64,000 nt of DNA from Aquisphaera giovannonii. Its GTDB lineage: Bacteria > Planctomycetota > Planctomycetia > Isosphaerales > Isosphaeraceae. The notes under the pieces were generated by a model that was not told where the DNA came from, did not search any database, and worked only from the letters and a program-made list of their open reading frames with translations. The stretch is taken from positions 6,138,001 through 6,202,000 of the forward strand of contig NZ_CP042997.1 in NCBI RefSeq assembly GCF_008087625.1, given 5' to 3'. This document shows, one piece after another, positions 44,611-53,869 of this stretch. Both the position numbers and the translations under genes were made by a program. Position 1 is the first letter of the stretch; each line of letters starts with the position of its first letter.

Positions 44611-45276
44611 CTATCCTCTCGTCTCGTCGCTGCGGGCCAGTTCGATGCGGGCTCGCGCCAGGACGGATCCTCGATCCAGCAGGTCGCGGAGGCCCAGGGT
44701 CTCGAGCAGTTCCTCGGGGCGGGCCGAGCCCTCCGGGGTCACCCGGAGGCTGGCCTTGAGCGTCCCGTCCTCGGTCAATTCGGCGTCCAGGAGCGCGGCG
44801 CGAACGTCGATGGGCTGCTCGCGGCCGTCGTCGTGGCGGCGGCGGATCACCGGCCGGCTGGCCTCGCCCAGGAGGGCTTGCAGCGCGGACCGGGCGTCCT
44901 GCCGACGCTCGGGGGGGACGTCGAGGTGGTACTCCGCGGCCACCGGCCGGGGGGCCGGGGATCGGTCGGGGAGGGCCTCGACGTCGAGCCAGTCGAACCC
45001 CGGAGGGGAGACGCCGCGGAGGCGCCCCAGGACCTCCTCCGGATCCTCCGGGCGGGACAGCTCGAGATCGACGATCTCGGAGCGCCCCTCGATGCCCAGG
45101 CCCAGGGGCATCGCGAAGACGATCCGCGCGCGGGGGTTGAAACCCTGGCTCAGGGCCACGGGGAGCCGCGCGCGGCGGAGCATCCGCTCCAGGCAGCGCA
45201 GCAGGTCGCGGTGGCTGATCAGGCGAAGGTCCCCTCGCTTGGCGAATCGGAGTCGCAGCTTCGTGGCGGTCGTCAT
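44611..45276 (-). CDS. TIGR03936/DUF2344 family protein
   Basis: 221 residues from ATG 45276. The family pattern is clear: KLRLRFAKRGDLRLISHRDL, RCLERMLRRARLPVALSQGF and NPRARIVFAMPLGLGIEGRSE. Elsewhere this domain is adjacent or fused to a B12-binding radical SAM protein (TIGR03960) and lies beside rne/rng; here only rne (194 bases downstream) is adjacent and no radical SAM gene is found in the window. The biochemical role is unknown. An in-frame extension to 45456 is Pro/Arg-rich low complexity and is left out. Confidence 0.9.
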   Translation of the reverse strand: MTTATKLRLRFAKRGDLRLISHRDLLRCLERMLRRARLPVALSQGFNPRARIVFAMPLGLGIEGRSEIVDLELSRPEDPEEVLGRLRGVSPPGFDWLDVEALPDRSPAPRPVAAEYHLDVPPERRQDARSALQALLGEASRPVIRRRHDDGREQPIDVRAALLDAELTEDGTLKASLRVTPEGSARPEELLETLGLRDLLDRGSVLARARIELARSDETRG

Positions 45277-45415
45277 GGCCTGGGGCGTGGCAAGGCGCGG
45301 CCATCCGGCGCGGCGGGTCGTCCGCGGCGGTCGATCGGGCCGTCCCCCGGGTCGCGGGGGGCCCGGCGCGGGGTCGGCGGGCCGGAGTCCTTGGGAAAGG
45401 GGTGAAGGGTTTCGG

Positions 45416-47287
45416 TCAAGGGACACTCGTGGTGTTGGCGGCCCTCCCGCCGGCATCCGCCTCGCGGGCCGCGTCGCGGCCGGGCCGCGGCGTGTCGGGG
45501 AGGGCCTCGCGGAGCCGCCGCTCGAGCAGGGCGGCCACCTCCGCGGCGGTCTCCATGGCCATCGCCTCGGCGGCGAGGGCGGCCGCGTCGTCGTCGCGGA
45601 TCCCGCGGATGACGCGGCGGACCTCCGGGAGCTGGTGCGGCGGCATGCTCAGGTGCCGCAGGCCCAGGCCCAGGAGGAGCATCGCATAGAGCGGGTCGCC
45701 GCCCATCGCCCCGCAGACGCTGACGTCGATCCCCCGCGCCGCGGCGGCCCGGACCACCCGCTCGATCAGGCGGAGCACGGCGGGGTCGGCGGGCGAGTAC
45801 AGGTCGGCGAGGGCCTCGTTGGTCCGGTCGACGGCGAGCGTGTACTGGACGAGGTCGTTCGTGCCTATCGAGAAGAAGTCCACCTCCTTCGCCAGGTGAT
45901 CGGCCACGAGGGCCGCGGCGGGGACCTCCACCATGACCCCGACCGGCGGGTCGCCGCGGAAGGCGACGCCCTCCGCCGCCAGCCCCGCGGCCGCCTCGCC
46001 CAGCAGGGCGCGGGCCCGGCGGATCTCGGTGATCGTCGACACCAGGGGGAACATGATCCGGACGTCGCCCAGCGCCGCGGCGCGGAGCAGGGCGCGGAGC
46101 TGGGGCCGGGACAGCTCCGGATCCCGCAGGGTCAGCCGGATGCTCCGCAGGCCCAGGAAGGGGTTGGCCTCGCGGTGGGCCGAGGCCCGGTAGCGCTCCA
46201 GCTTGTCGGCCCCGAGGTCGAGGGTCCGGATGACGATCGGGCGGCCCTGCAGCGAGCGGATCACCGCGGCGTACGCCTCGTACTGCTGCTCCTCGGTCGG
46301 CGGGGACTCCGCGGTCAGGAACAGGAACTCGGTGCGGTAGAGGCCCACCCCCGCGGCGCCCAGGCTCAGGCAGGCGTCCACCTCCGCGGCGAACTCGATG
46401 TTGCCCCAGAGCTCCACCCGCGTGCCGTCGAGCGTCACGGCGGGGAGGCCCGCCTGGCGGGAGAGGACCTGGAACCGCTCCGACCGCTCCTCGGCGGCGG
46501 CCCGGTAGCGCCCCCGCGTGGCCTCGTCGGGGTCCAGGATGACCAGCCCCTCGTCGCCGTCGATGATCGCCGTGCGGGCGTGCCGGGCCCGCTCCAGGAA
46601 CCGCCCCAGGCCGACCACGGCGGGGATCTCCAGGGCCGCGGCGACGATCGCCGTGTGGCTGGCCCGGCCGCCGGCCTCGGTGGCGAAGCCGAGGACCCGG
46701 CGGGGATCCAGGCCCGCCGCCTCGCTCGGCGAGAGGTCCCGCGCCAGGATGACCGAGGGGGCGGTCAGGTCGTCCTGGAGGCCGCCGGGCCTGCGGCCCT
46801 GGAGCTGGCCGAGGATCCGCGCCTCGATGTCCCGGACGTCGGCGGCGCGGGCCGCCAGGTGGGAGTCGCTGAGCTGCTCCAGCCGGGAGGCGTGCCCCTC
46901 GAGGATCTCGATGACGGCGTGCTCCGCCGAGATCGCGTCCCGCTCGATCCGCAGGCGGGCCCCGTCGCGGAGCGTGACGTCGCCGATCATCCGGGCGTGG
47001 GCGCCGAGGATGTCGGCGTACTGCGGCCCGAGCCGGTCGCGGGCCTCGATGCCGGCCTGCTCCGCCTCGAGCCCGGCGTCCCGCAGCGCCCGGTCCAGCC
47101 GCGCCCGCTCGGCGTCGATCGCCTCGCGGGGGATGTCCCGGGGGGGCAGCCGCCGGCCCAGCGGGCTCGCCGCCACCACCGGGCCGATGGCGATGCCCGG
47201 GCTGACGGCCAGGCCCCGCAGCACCTGCATGGGGGGGGCCGCGGGCGTCGCGCCGTCGGTGGGGTGGGGAGGGGCCGGTGGCGGCAT
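45416..47287 (-). CDS. ptsP: PTS enzyme I (phosphoenolpyruvate-protein phosphotransferase)
   Basis: 623 residues from ATG 47287, preceded by AGGA. The phospho-acceptor His211 is in GGRASHTAIVAAAL; the HPr-binding helical region comes before it and the PEP-binding barrel after, with GVGLYRTEFLFL, FFSIGTNDLVQYTLAVDR and the catalytic Cys in VCGAMGGDP. It has no GAF domain, so by architecture it is EI rather than EI-Ntr, but all neighbours are regulatory PTS parts: HPr 122 bases upstream and a IIA of PtsN type further on. No sugar permease EIIBC is in the window, so a regulatory phosphorelay is more likely than sugar uptake (inference). Confidence 0.93.
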   Translation of the reverse strand: MPPPAPPHPTDGATPAAPPMQVLRGLAVSPGIAIGPVVAASPLGRRLPPRDIPREAIDAERARLDRALRDAGLEAEQAGIEARDRLGPQYADILGAHARMIGDVTLRDGARLRIERDAISAEHAVIEILEGHASRLEQLSDSHLAARAADVRDIEARILGQLQGRRPGGLQDDLTAPSVILARDLSPSEAAGLDPRRVLGFATEAGGRASHTAIVAAALEIPAVVGLGRFLERARHARTAIIDGDEGLVILDPDEATRGRYRAAAEERSERFQVLSRQAGLPAVTLDGTRVELWGNIEFAAEVDACLSLGAAGVGLYRTEFLFLTAESPPTEEQQYEAYAAVIRSLQGRPIVIRTLDLGADKLERYRASAHREANPFLGLRSIRLTLRDPELSRPQLRALLRAAALGDVRIMFPLVSTITEIRRARALLGEAAAGLAAEGVAFRGDPPVGVMVEVPAAALVADHLAKEVDFFSIGTNDLVQYTLAVDRTNEALADLYSPADPAVLRLIERVVRAAAARGIDVSVCGAMGGDPLYAMLLLGLGLRHLSMPPHQLPEVRRVIRGIRDDDAAALAAEAMAMETAAEVAALLERRLREALPDTPRPGRDAAREADAGGRAANTTSVP

Positions 47288-47409
47288 GCCAGCTTTCCTG
47301 TCTTTCGCTCGGCCTCGCGGGGCCCGTCCGTCGCGGGCCGGGGCCCGGCGGGGTGCTTGTGTCGTCTCGGGGCCGGCCCCGGCGGCGGCCGCCGGCCGGC
47401 CCCGCCCGG

Positions 47410-47742
47410 TCATCGGGCGGGCTCCCGGGGCTGCTCCGGCACCGCCTCGCCTTCCTCGTCCTCGTAGAACCGGGCGACGACCAGCTCCTCGAGCGCCTTG
47501 ATCGCGTCCTCGGCGTCCGGCCCCCGCGCCTCGATCTCCAGCCGGGTGCCCCGCTCCGCGGCCAGGGACGTCAGGTCGAGGATGCTCTTGCCGTTGTACT
47601 GGTTGCCATTGTAGAGGATCCAGACCTCCGACCGATAGCGGAGCGCGAGCTTGACGAACTTGTCGGCGGGGCGCAGGTGCAGGCCGAGGGCGTTGCTGAT
47701 CTCGACCGGGCGCCGGAAGGTTGCGGGTTCGTCGCTCATCAT
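47410..47742 (-). CDS. ptsH: HPr family phosphocarrier protein
   Basis: 110 residues. The active His22 is in NALGLHLRPADKFV and the regulatory-site serine is Ser53 in NGKSILDLTSLAA. A charged C-terminal tail (EDEEGEAVPEQPREPAR) of about 20 residues extends beyond the usual 88-residue HPr. It lies between the IIA gene (170 bases upstream) and enzyme I. Whether an HPr kinase exists cannot be judged from this window. Confidence 0.95.
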   Translation of the reverse strand: MMSDEPATFRRPVEISNALGLHLRPADKFVKLALRYRSEVWILYNGNQYNGKSILDLTSLAAERGTRLEIEARGPDAEDAIKALEELVVARFYEDEEGEAVPEQPREPAR

Positions 47743-47912
47743 CTGCTCGATCGGCCGGGGACGGGGACGGCCGCCGGCCGGGCCGGCGGTCGGGGCCTCT
47801 TTGCAAGGGATCGCCGGCCCCCGCGGCCTCGGCGCGGGGGGCGAGGACGCCGCGGGGCCCGCTCGCGGCGGGGCCCCCGCGCGGGGCGGGGCGGGGGAGG
47901 GACGGGATCCCG

Positions 47913-48383
47913 CTACAGCGTGTTCTGATCCGCGTCCTCGAGCACCTGGACGACCTGCGCCTTGTCGTCGGCCTGCCGCAGGAAGCTCACGAACCGCTCG
48001 TCCTTCAGGTGTCGCGAGATGTTCTCCAGGGCCCTGAGGTGGTCGCCGGGCTGGTTCTGGGGGGAGACCAGCAGGAAGAAGATGTTCACGGGGTCGCCGT
48101 CGAGGGCCGCGAAATCGACCCCCCGGCGCGACAGCGCCACGGTCCCGATCAGCCGGGTGAGCGTCGCGTGCCGCGTGTGGGGCACGGCCACCCCCATGCC
48201 GATCCCCGTCGAGCCCAGCTCCTCGCGGCCCAGGATGGCGCGGATCACGCTCTCGACCTCCGAGTCGGGGAGGTATCCGGACGCGTTCAGGCCCTGCACC
48301 ATCTCCCGGATCGCCGCTTCCTTGGTCGTCGCCTGCATGTCGACGATGATCGAATCGCGAATCACGAAATCCGAAAGCTTCAT
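47913..48383 (-). CDS. ptsN: PTS IIA protein, PtsN type
   Basis: 156 residues from ATG 48383, with GGGAGGGGC just upstream. It is of the IIA-fructose/nitrogen-regulatory type, with phospho-His69 in GIGMGVAVPHTRHA and a tail KAQVVQVLEDAD. No fused IIB or IIC domain is present. It follows the hibernation factor gene by 180 bases, the same neighbour relation as hpf-ptsN in proteobacteria, which supports a regulatory role. rpoN, part of that proteobacterial cluster, is not here. Confidence 0.94.
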   Translation of the reverse strand: MKLSDFVIRDSIIVDMQATTKEAAIREMVQGLNASGYLPDSEVESVIRAILGREELGSTGIGMGVAVPHTRHATLTRLIGTVALSRRGVDFAALDGDPVNIFFLLVSPQNQPGDHLRALENISRHLKDERFVSFLRQADDKAQVVQVLEDADQNTL

Positions 48384-48563
48384 CCGCCCCTCCCTACGAT
48401 GGGCCGCCGGATCCCTGCCGGGATCCCTCGACGGCGCCGGTATCAAGACGCTCAGGCGGGCACCAAGGCCAGGAGGACGGCGGACCACCTACCCGCTGCG
48501 CTGCGCCCGCGGCCATCGCGTGCGCGGGCCTCCCCGAGGCCCGACGACCCGAGCCGGCGGGCT

Positions 48564-48923
48564 TCACGCCGATCCGGGGGGCTCCGCCTGGTCGCTCGAC
48601 CGGGGCGGGACCCCTCCCTGAGACGCATCGCCCTTGTGTTTCTGGACCTTCTCTTTGTAGCGGCGGAGCTGGTTCTCGACCTTGTGCACGCACAGGTCCA
48701 TCGCCGCTTCGGGGGTCGGGCCCACGTCGCTGGCGACGAAGTCGTGCTTGTGCTCCGCCGACACCAGGATCTCGACCTCCCAGAGCTGCTTCGCGTGGTT
48801 CGCGGCCACCTCCACCGCCATCAGTCGCCCGAAATACTTGAGCAACTTCTCGGACTTCTCGTGAAGATGGCGATGCTGCTCGGCCGTCAGCTCGCCGTGG
48901 CGCGTCGAGATCTCGATTTGCAC
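48564..48923 (-). CDS. hpf: Ribosome hibernation-promoting factor (HPF/RaiA)
   Basis: 119 residues from GTG 48923. It is the short-type HPF fold: MQIEISTRHGELTAEQHRHL, ...KLLKYFGRLMAVEVAANHAK, DFVASDVGPTPEAAMDLCVH and KVENQLRRYKEKVQKHKGD, ending in a Pro/Ser-rich tail. It binds 30S in the decoding region and silences or pairs ribosomes under starvation. It heads the PTS run, so PTS and hibernation may share regulation. Confidence 0.93.
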   Translation of the reverse strand: MQIEISTRHGELTAEQHRHLHEKSEKLLKYFGRLMAVEVAANHAKQLWEVEILVSAEHKHDFVASDVGPTPEAAMDLCVHKVENQLRRYKEKVQKHKGDASQGGVPPRSSDQAEPPGSA

Positions 48924-49195
48924 TCACGTGCTCCTTCCGTCGCCCGCCCGCCGCGTCATGGGAAGTCGCGGGGCGACTACAAAAAGTAACCCGTCCCGGC
49001 GGCGGCGGTCAAGACGACACCGGGCGAAGATCGGCCGCCGGCCCGACGCCCCGACGGCGATCCGAGGGCCGGCCGGCGGCCCCCTGGCCCGCGCCCCGCC
49101 GCTCGCTTATGGTTGAGGGCTCGCGGCCCGCCGGGCGGGCCGCATCCGAGGCCATCCGGCCATTTCAGGCGAATTCGCGGCGAGGAGGGGCCCCG

Positions 49196-50935
49196 GTGTG
49201 GGAGCAACGTTATGACCCCCTGGGGGCCTGGCCGCTGTCCACGGCGGCGGCGGCCCTCCCGGTCCTGCTGCTCCTGGGCCTGCTGGCCTCCGGGAGGGTC
49301 GGCGCCGCCCGCTCGGCGCTGGCCGGGCTGGTCGCGGCGTGCCTGGTGGCCTGGGGGGCCTTCGGGATGCCCGCCCCGATGATCGCCCAGGCGGCCGGCG
49401 TGGGCGTCGCCTTCGCCGCCTTCCGGATCCTCTGGCTCATCGTGTCGGCGGTCTTCCTCTACGACATCGCCGTGGAGACCGGGGAGTTCGAGGTGATGAA
49501 GGCCTCGATCGCCTCGCTCTCCGGCGATCGCCGGCTCCAGGCCGTGCTCATCGCCTTCTGCTTCGGGGCCTTCATCGAGGGGGCGGCGGGCTTCGGCGCG
49601 CCGGTGGCCATCTCGGCGGCCTTCCTGGTCGGGCTGGGGTTCCGGCCCTTCCAGGCGGCCCTCCTGTGCCTCATCGCCAACACCGCCCCGGTCGCCTGGG
49701 GGGGCATCGGCACGCCGCTGCGGACCCTGGGGGCGGTGACGGGCCTGGACGTCGAGGCGCTCAGCGCGACGGCCGGCCGGATCCTGCCGCCGCTCTCGCT
49801 GCTGATCCCGTTCTGGCTCGTGCGGACGATGACCGGCTGGCGCGAGACCTTCGCCGTCGCCGTGCCGCTGGCCGTCATCGGCGGGACCTTCGCCGGCGTG
49901 CAGTTCCTCTGGTCCAATTTCCTGGGGTTCGAGCTGGTGGACATCGCCTCGTCGGTCTCCAGCATGGCGGCCGGGGTGCTCGTGCTCCGCGTCTGGAAGC
50001 CATCGAGGGCCTGGCGGTTCGGCCACGAGTCGCCCGGCGACGATGGCGACGGCGCGGCGGGCGTCGATCGGGACGCCGACGAGGCCGGGGCCGCGGCCCC
50101 CGCCCCCGCCCCGACGCCCCGCCAGGTCGCCCGGGCCTGGATGCCCTTCCTGCTGCTCACCGTCACGGTGATGATCTGGGGCCTGCCGGCGGTCAAGCCG
50201 CTGGGCCTGCCGGCCGTCAAGGACTGGCTGGACGCCCGGCTCTCGTGGAAGCCGGAGGTCCCGGGGCTGCACCTGAAGGTCGCGCGGGGGGAGGCGGTCA
50301 CCGGGCATGCCCGGCCGGAGCCGCAGGACCTGGAGAAGGCCGTCCTCGAGGTCGTCCCGCTCTCCTCGACGGGGACGGCGGTCTTCCTCGCGGCGGTGCT
50401 CGGCGGCCTGTACCTGGGCGTCTCGCCGGCCCGCCTCGCCGTCCTGCTGGGCAGGACCGTGCGGCGGATGGTCCCCGCCATCCTGGCGATCCTCTGCATG
50501 CTGGCGCTGGGCTTCGTCACCCGCTACTCGGGCATGGACGCGGTCCTCGGCCTGGCCTTCACCCGGGCCGGGCGGCTGCTCTACCCGGTCTTCGGGACGC
50601 TGCTCGGCTGGCTGGGCGTCGCCCTCACCGGCTCGGACACGGCGAGCAACGTCCTCTTCGGCAACCTCCAGCGGATCACCGCCGACAAGCTGGGCCTCTC
50701 CGCCATCCTGATGGCGGCCGCCAACACGACCGGGGGGGTGATGGGGAAGATGATCGACGCGCAGTCCATCGTCGTGGCCGCGGCGGCGACCGGCGAGGGG
50801 GGCAGGGAGGGGGAGCTGCTCCGCGCCGTCTTCTGGCACAGCCTGGCGCTGGCCCTGATCGTCGGGGCGATCGTCTGGGCCTATGCCCACCTGATGCCGG
50901 GCGTCGTGGTCGTCCCCCCCGCCCCGGCGGGATGA
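49196..50935 (+). CDS. lldP: L-lactate permease (LctP family)
   Basis: 579 residues from GTG 49196; GGAGGGG ends five bases before. A dozen or more membrane helices are visible. Family marks: FCFGAFIEGAAGFGAPVAIS, LLCLIANTAPVAWGGIGTPL, GTLLGWLGVALTGSDTASNV and LMAAANTTGGVMGKMIDAQS. A proton-coupled importer of L-lactate or glycolate in the inner membrane. A long cytoplasmic loop at about 280-310 is rich in Asp and Ala. No lactate dehydrogenase genes are near. Confidence 0.94.
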   Translation: MWEQRYDPLGAWPLSTAAAALPVLLLLGLLASGRVGAARSALAGLVAACLVAWGAFGMPAPMIAQAAGVGVAFAAFRILWLIVSAVFLYDIAVETGEFEVMKASIASLSGDRRLQAVLIAFCFGAFIEGAAGFGAPVAISAAFLVGLGFRPFQAALLCLIANTAPVAWGGIGTPLRTLGAVTGLDVEALSATAGRILPPLSLLIPFWLVRTMTGWRETFAVAVPLAVIGGTFAGVQFLWSNFLGFELVDIASSVSSMAAGVLVLRVWKPSRAWRFGHESPGDDGDGAAGVDRDADEAGAAAPAPAPTPRQVARAWMPFLLLTVTVMIWGLPAVKPLGLPAVKDWLDARLSWKPEVPGLHLKVARGEAVTGHARPEPQDLEKAVLEVVPLSSTGTAVFLAAVLGGLYLGVSPARLAVLLGRTVRRMVPAILAILCMLALGFVTRYSGMDAVLGLAFTRAGRLLYPVFGTLLGWLGVALTGSDTASNVLFGNLQRITADKLGLSAILMAAANTTGGVMGKMIDAQSIVVAAAATGEGGREGELLRAVFWHSLALALIVGAIVWAYAHLMPGVVVVPPAPAG

Positions 50936-51082
50936 GTCCGCCCGCGGGCGGGGGGATCTCCACGCGATGCCCGGCGAGGGGGCGGGCGGCCATGCCGCCG
51001 TCGGTGAGTCCGGCGGCGGCCGTGCCACGCGGGGGAACGGGGCGGTGGGGCCTGGGGGAAAGGCGCGGCCGGGCCCGACCGT

Positions 51083-51331
51083 TCAGTTCCTGCCCCGCAG
51101 CGAGGGGAGGGTGTCCAGCTCGGAGGGGTCGGACCGGTAGCCGGCGTCGGGGCCCTCCTGCAAGGCCTCCCGCGCCTCCGGCGCCTCGTGGGGCCTCTGG
51201 GCCCGCTCCAACGGCTCCCTGTCCCGAGATGTCGGGGGCGTGGGGAGCTGCGTCTCGATCTGATGGTCCTGACGGGAGTTCGACTTGCGGACGGACTTGG
51301 TCTTGGGACGGGTACGGGTTGCCGTGGCCAT
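51083..51331 (-). CDS. Small disordered hypothetical protein
   Basis: 82 residues. ATG 51331 is preceded by GGGAGGTGTCCC, one of the best ribosome sites in the window, so the gene is probably real. The product is hydrophilic throughout, with a basic N-terminus (MATATRTRPKTKSVRKSNSR) and an acidic, Pro/Glu-rich rest. No domain is recognised. It might bind nucleic acid through the basic part (inference). Confidence 0.6.
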   Translation of the reverse strand: MATATRTRPKTKSVRKSNSRQDHQIETQLPTPPTSRDREPLERAQRPHEAPEAREALQEGPDAGYRSDPSELDTLPSLRGRN

Positions 51332-51700
51332 GGGACACCTCCCCGCGCGTCGCGGGATAATCCGTGGGAGGTGCGGATCCGGCCCGCGGAATGCAGGCGT
51401 CCATCCGTCCCCCCGGCGGTCGGCCTTTCCGGCGGCCGATCGCGCCGCCGCTCGACGGGAGCCGCGGCGGAACCCTCCTCCTTCGGGCGGCGATCGCGGG
51501 AGGGGCCTCGCCCCTTCCCCGACACACGCCCGCGAATGTAGGTTCCAGGGGAAGTTTAACCCCGGGCCCGGCCCTTGGCCAGGGGATGCGCGCGTGGAAT
51601 TCGATAGGCGGGAGGCGGCCGGAGGCCATCGCGGCACGGCCGGCCGCCCCCGCACCCGGGCCGCCCGGGCCATGAGGCGGCGGGCGAAGGGGACCGCACC
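51332..51700. other. Divergent intergenic, no gene seen
   Basis: Upstream DNA of the small disordered protein (minus) and of the phosphoesterase (plus). I see no gene, and no promoter pair that I would trust. Confidence 0.4.
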
Positions 51701-52186
51701 ATGCTCATCGGACTCTTCTCGGACACCCACGACCAGGTCGAACGCGCCCGCGCCGCCGTCCGCCAATTCCGCGACGCGGGCGCCCGGGCCATCATCCACT
51801 GCGGCGACCTGACCACGCCCGCGGTCGTGGAGGCCTGCGAGGGCATCCCGGGCTATTTCGTCTTCGGGAATTGCGACTACGACCGGGCCGCCCTGGCCGC
51901 GGCCATCGGCCGCATCGGCGGGACCTGCCTGGGCGACGGCGGGCTCGTCACCCTGGCCGACCGTCGGATCGCCGTGACCCACGGGCACCTCGACGCCGAG
52001 GTCCGCCGGCTGACGGCCGAGCGGCCCGATTACCTCTTCTACGGCCATACCCACCGCCGCGAGGACGCCATGAGGGGGCCCACGCGCTGGATCAACCCGG
52101 GGGCCCTTCACCGGGCTAACCCGTGGACGATGGCGACCCTGGACCTCGCTTCGAGCCGGCTGGAAATGTTGACAATCTGCAACTGA
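51701..52186 (+). CDS. YfcE/MJ0936-type metallophosphoesterase
   Basis: 161 residues. All calcineurin-like metal motifs are present: GLFSDTHDQ (D-x-H), CGDL (GD), VFGNCDYD (GN-C/H-D), VTHGHLD and YGHTHRRED (GH-x-H). The family has phosphodiesterase activity on artificial substrates; the natural substrate is unknown. A TTGACA box overlaps its 3' end (52169-52174) and an AT-rich stretch follows, perhaps part of the promoter for the next gene, but no well-spaced -10 is evident. Confidence 0.92.
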   Translation: MLIGLFSDTHDQVERARAAVRQFRDAGARAIIHCGDLTTPAVVEACEGIPGYFVFGNCDYDRAALAAAIGRIGGTCLGDGGLVTLADRRIAVTHGHLDAEVRRLTAERPDYLFYGHTHRREDAMRGPTRWINPGALHRANPWTMATLDLASSRLEMLTICN

Positions 52187-52324
52187 AGCATGCTTGGCTG
52201 ATAAATATCTTCGGTTTCTCTTCCGGCATTCGGATCGGGGAGTTAGCATGGCGGGCCACCTCGAAGAAGGACGGATGGAGTCCGGACCCCGGCGCGTTCA
52301 ACGACCCACGAAGGAGCAGCCAAC

Positions 52325-53644
52325 ATGCGACTCTGCCTCGCGGAAGACATCGCGGCGGCGCAGCTCGAGCCCCTGACGCTCACCCGGCCGGTCCACGAGC
52401 TGTGGCTCGGCTGCTCCACGCTGGGCGCCAAGATCGCCCGCGCCTTCGGCATCGGGGAGGGGCCGCAGCGGCGGGGGGCGGTGATCCGCGGGCACCTCAA
52501 GGCGGTCCAGTCCCGCCGCGATCCGCACGTCGTCCTCAACGACCCGGACTGGCTGGCGCGCGGGCCCCTGGTCGTGGTGAACAGCCGCTGGGTCCCGCCC
52601 GCGCGCTTCGAGGCGCCCGGCCTGGCGGCCCCCTGCGTCGGCTTCTGCGAGGGCGAGCCGGCCTTCGCGGTGGTCGCCCCGGACGACGCGGCCTCGACGC
52701 TGACGTCCCACGGCATGGGCGCCTGGTTCGACCGGATGGCGGAGCGGCACCCCGGCTCGGACGTCGGCGGCGAGTGGATCCGCCGGCCGTGGGACCTCGT
52801 CGCCCGCAACGCCGCGCACATCGAGCGCGACTTCGAGGTGGCCGGCCGTCGCGGCGTGACCAATCGCCAGCTCGCCACGCTCGCCCTGGTCGGCCCTTCC
52901 GACCGGCTCCGCATCCACGAGACCGCGCGGATCGACCCCTACACGGTCTTCGACACCACCAACGGGCCGATCGTCGTCGAGCCGAACGTCTGGGTCCAGC
53001 CGTTCACCCGCGTGGAGGGTCCGTGCTACATCGGCGCGGAGACCCAGCTCTTCCGGGCCAACATCCGGGGCGCCGTGTCGATCGGCTCGAATTGCCGGAT
53101 CGGCGGCGAGGTGGAGGCCTCGATCATCCAGGGGTACTCGAACAAGTACCACGAGGGCTTCCTCGGCCACGCCTACATCGGCGAGTGGGTCAACCTCGGG
53201 GCGATCACCTCCAACAGCGACCTGCGGAACGACTACGGCGAGGTCTGCGTCCCCCTCCAGGGCGACCCCGTGCCGACCGGCCAGGCCAAGGTCGGCTGCT
53301 TCGTCGGCGACCACACCCGCACGGGCATGGGCTCGATGCTCAACACCGGCACGGCCATCGGGGTGATGTGCAACGTCCTGCCCGCCGGCCTGCTGCTCCC
53401 CAAGCACGTCCCCTCGTTCACGGCGGTGCTCTACGGCCGCGTCGGGCCGGGCTTCTCGCTCGACCAGATGTTCGAGACCGCCAAGATCGTCATGAGCCGC
53501 CGCGGCAAAACCTTCGGCGAGGCCGAGGAGCAGCTCTACCGCGGCCTCTACGAGCAGACCCGCCTCGAGCGCGAGCGCGCCTTCCAGCGCTCCCACGACC
53601 GCCGCGCCGACTTCTGGCCCGTGGCCCAGGCCGGGCGGATGTGA
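52325..53644 (+). CDS. GlmU-family putative sugar nucleotidyltransferase/acyltransferase
   Basis: 439 residues; GAAGGAGC lies nine bases before ATG 52325. The N-terminal half resembles the TIGR03991 group with LTRPVHELWLGCSTLGAKI in place of the canonical GlmU Gly-rich loop, so its nucleotidyltransferase activity is uncertain. The C-terminal half is a left-handed beta-helix of hexapeptide repeats (IVVEPNVWVQPFTRVEGPCY, CRIGGEVEASIIQGYSNK, HAYIGEWVNLGAITSNSDLR). Likely substrate is a sugar-1-phosphate or amino sugar of cell-envelope precursors (inference). Confidence 0.85.
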   Translation: MRLCLAEDIAAAQLEPLTLTRPVHELWLGCSTLGAKIARAFGIGEGPQRRGAVIRGHLKAVQSRRDPHVVLNDPDWLARGPLVVVNSRWVPPARFEAPGLAAPCVGFCEGEPAFAVVAPDDAASTLTSHGMGAWFDRMAERHPGSDVGGEWIRRPWDLVARNAAHIERDFEVAGRRGVTNRQLATLALVGPSDRLRIHETARIDPYTVFDTTNGPIVVEPNVWVQPFTRVEGPCYIGAETQLFRANIRGAVSIGSNCRIGGEVEASIIQGYSNKYHEGFLGHAYIGEWVNLGAITSNSDLRNDYGEVCVPLQGDPVPTGQAKVGCFVGDHTRTGMGSMLNTGTAIGVMCNVLPAGLLLPKHVPSFTAVLYGRVGPGFSLDQMFETAKIVMSRRGKTFGEAEEQLYRGLYEQTRLERERAFQRSHDRRADFWPVAQAGRM

Positions 53645-53869
53645 GCCGGGCGAAGACGAGGAAAGTTGGGCACGGAAGGCGATCTAGCGTCCTTCCGATC
53701 TGCCCCCGGTCTATCGAAAGACCCCTCTCTCATTCGGGCCGGCCGAAACGGCGAAACGTTCGGTACAATGAGACCGTGGTGGGGGCGTGACGGATCCGAA
53801 TTCCGGTCCCGACCCAACAACGTGAGCCGGATAGATGAGGCTCGAGAGGATCCTTGAGAGGGCCGGATT

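Noticed and set aside
45416-47287. The enzyme I gene as EI-Ntr with GAF sensor
   Set aside because: The N-terminus starts directly with the EI phosphohistidine region; no room for a GAF domain.
39836-47467. A frame open for more than 2500 codons on the plus strand, antisense to hemB, rne, DUF2344 and ptsP
   Set aside because: Its translation is low-complexity Gly/Arg/Leu/Val-rich, the opposite strand has recognisable enzymes throughout, and long antisense frames are expected at this GC content.
49109-49195. A longer start for the lactate permease
   Set aside because: The extra 29 residues are hydrophilic and lack a ribosome site, while GTG 49196 has GGAGGGG at five bases.
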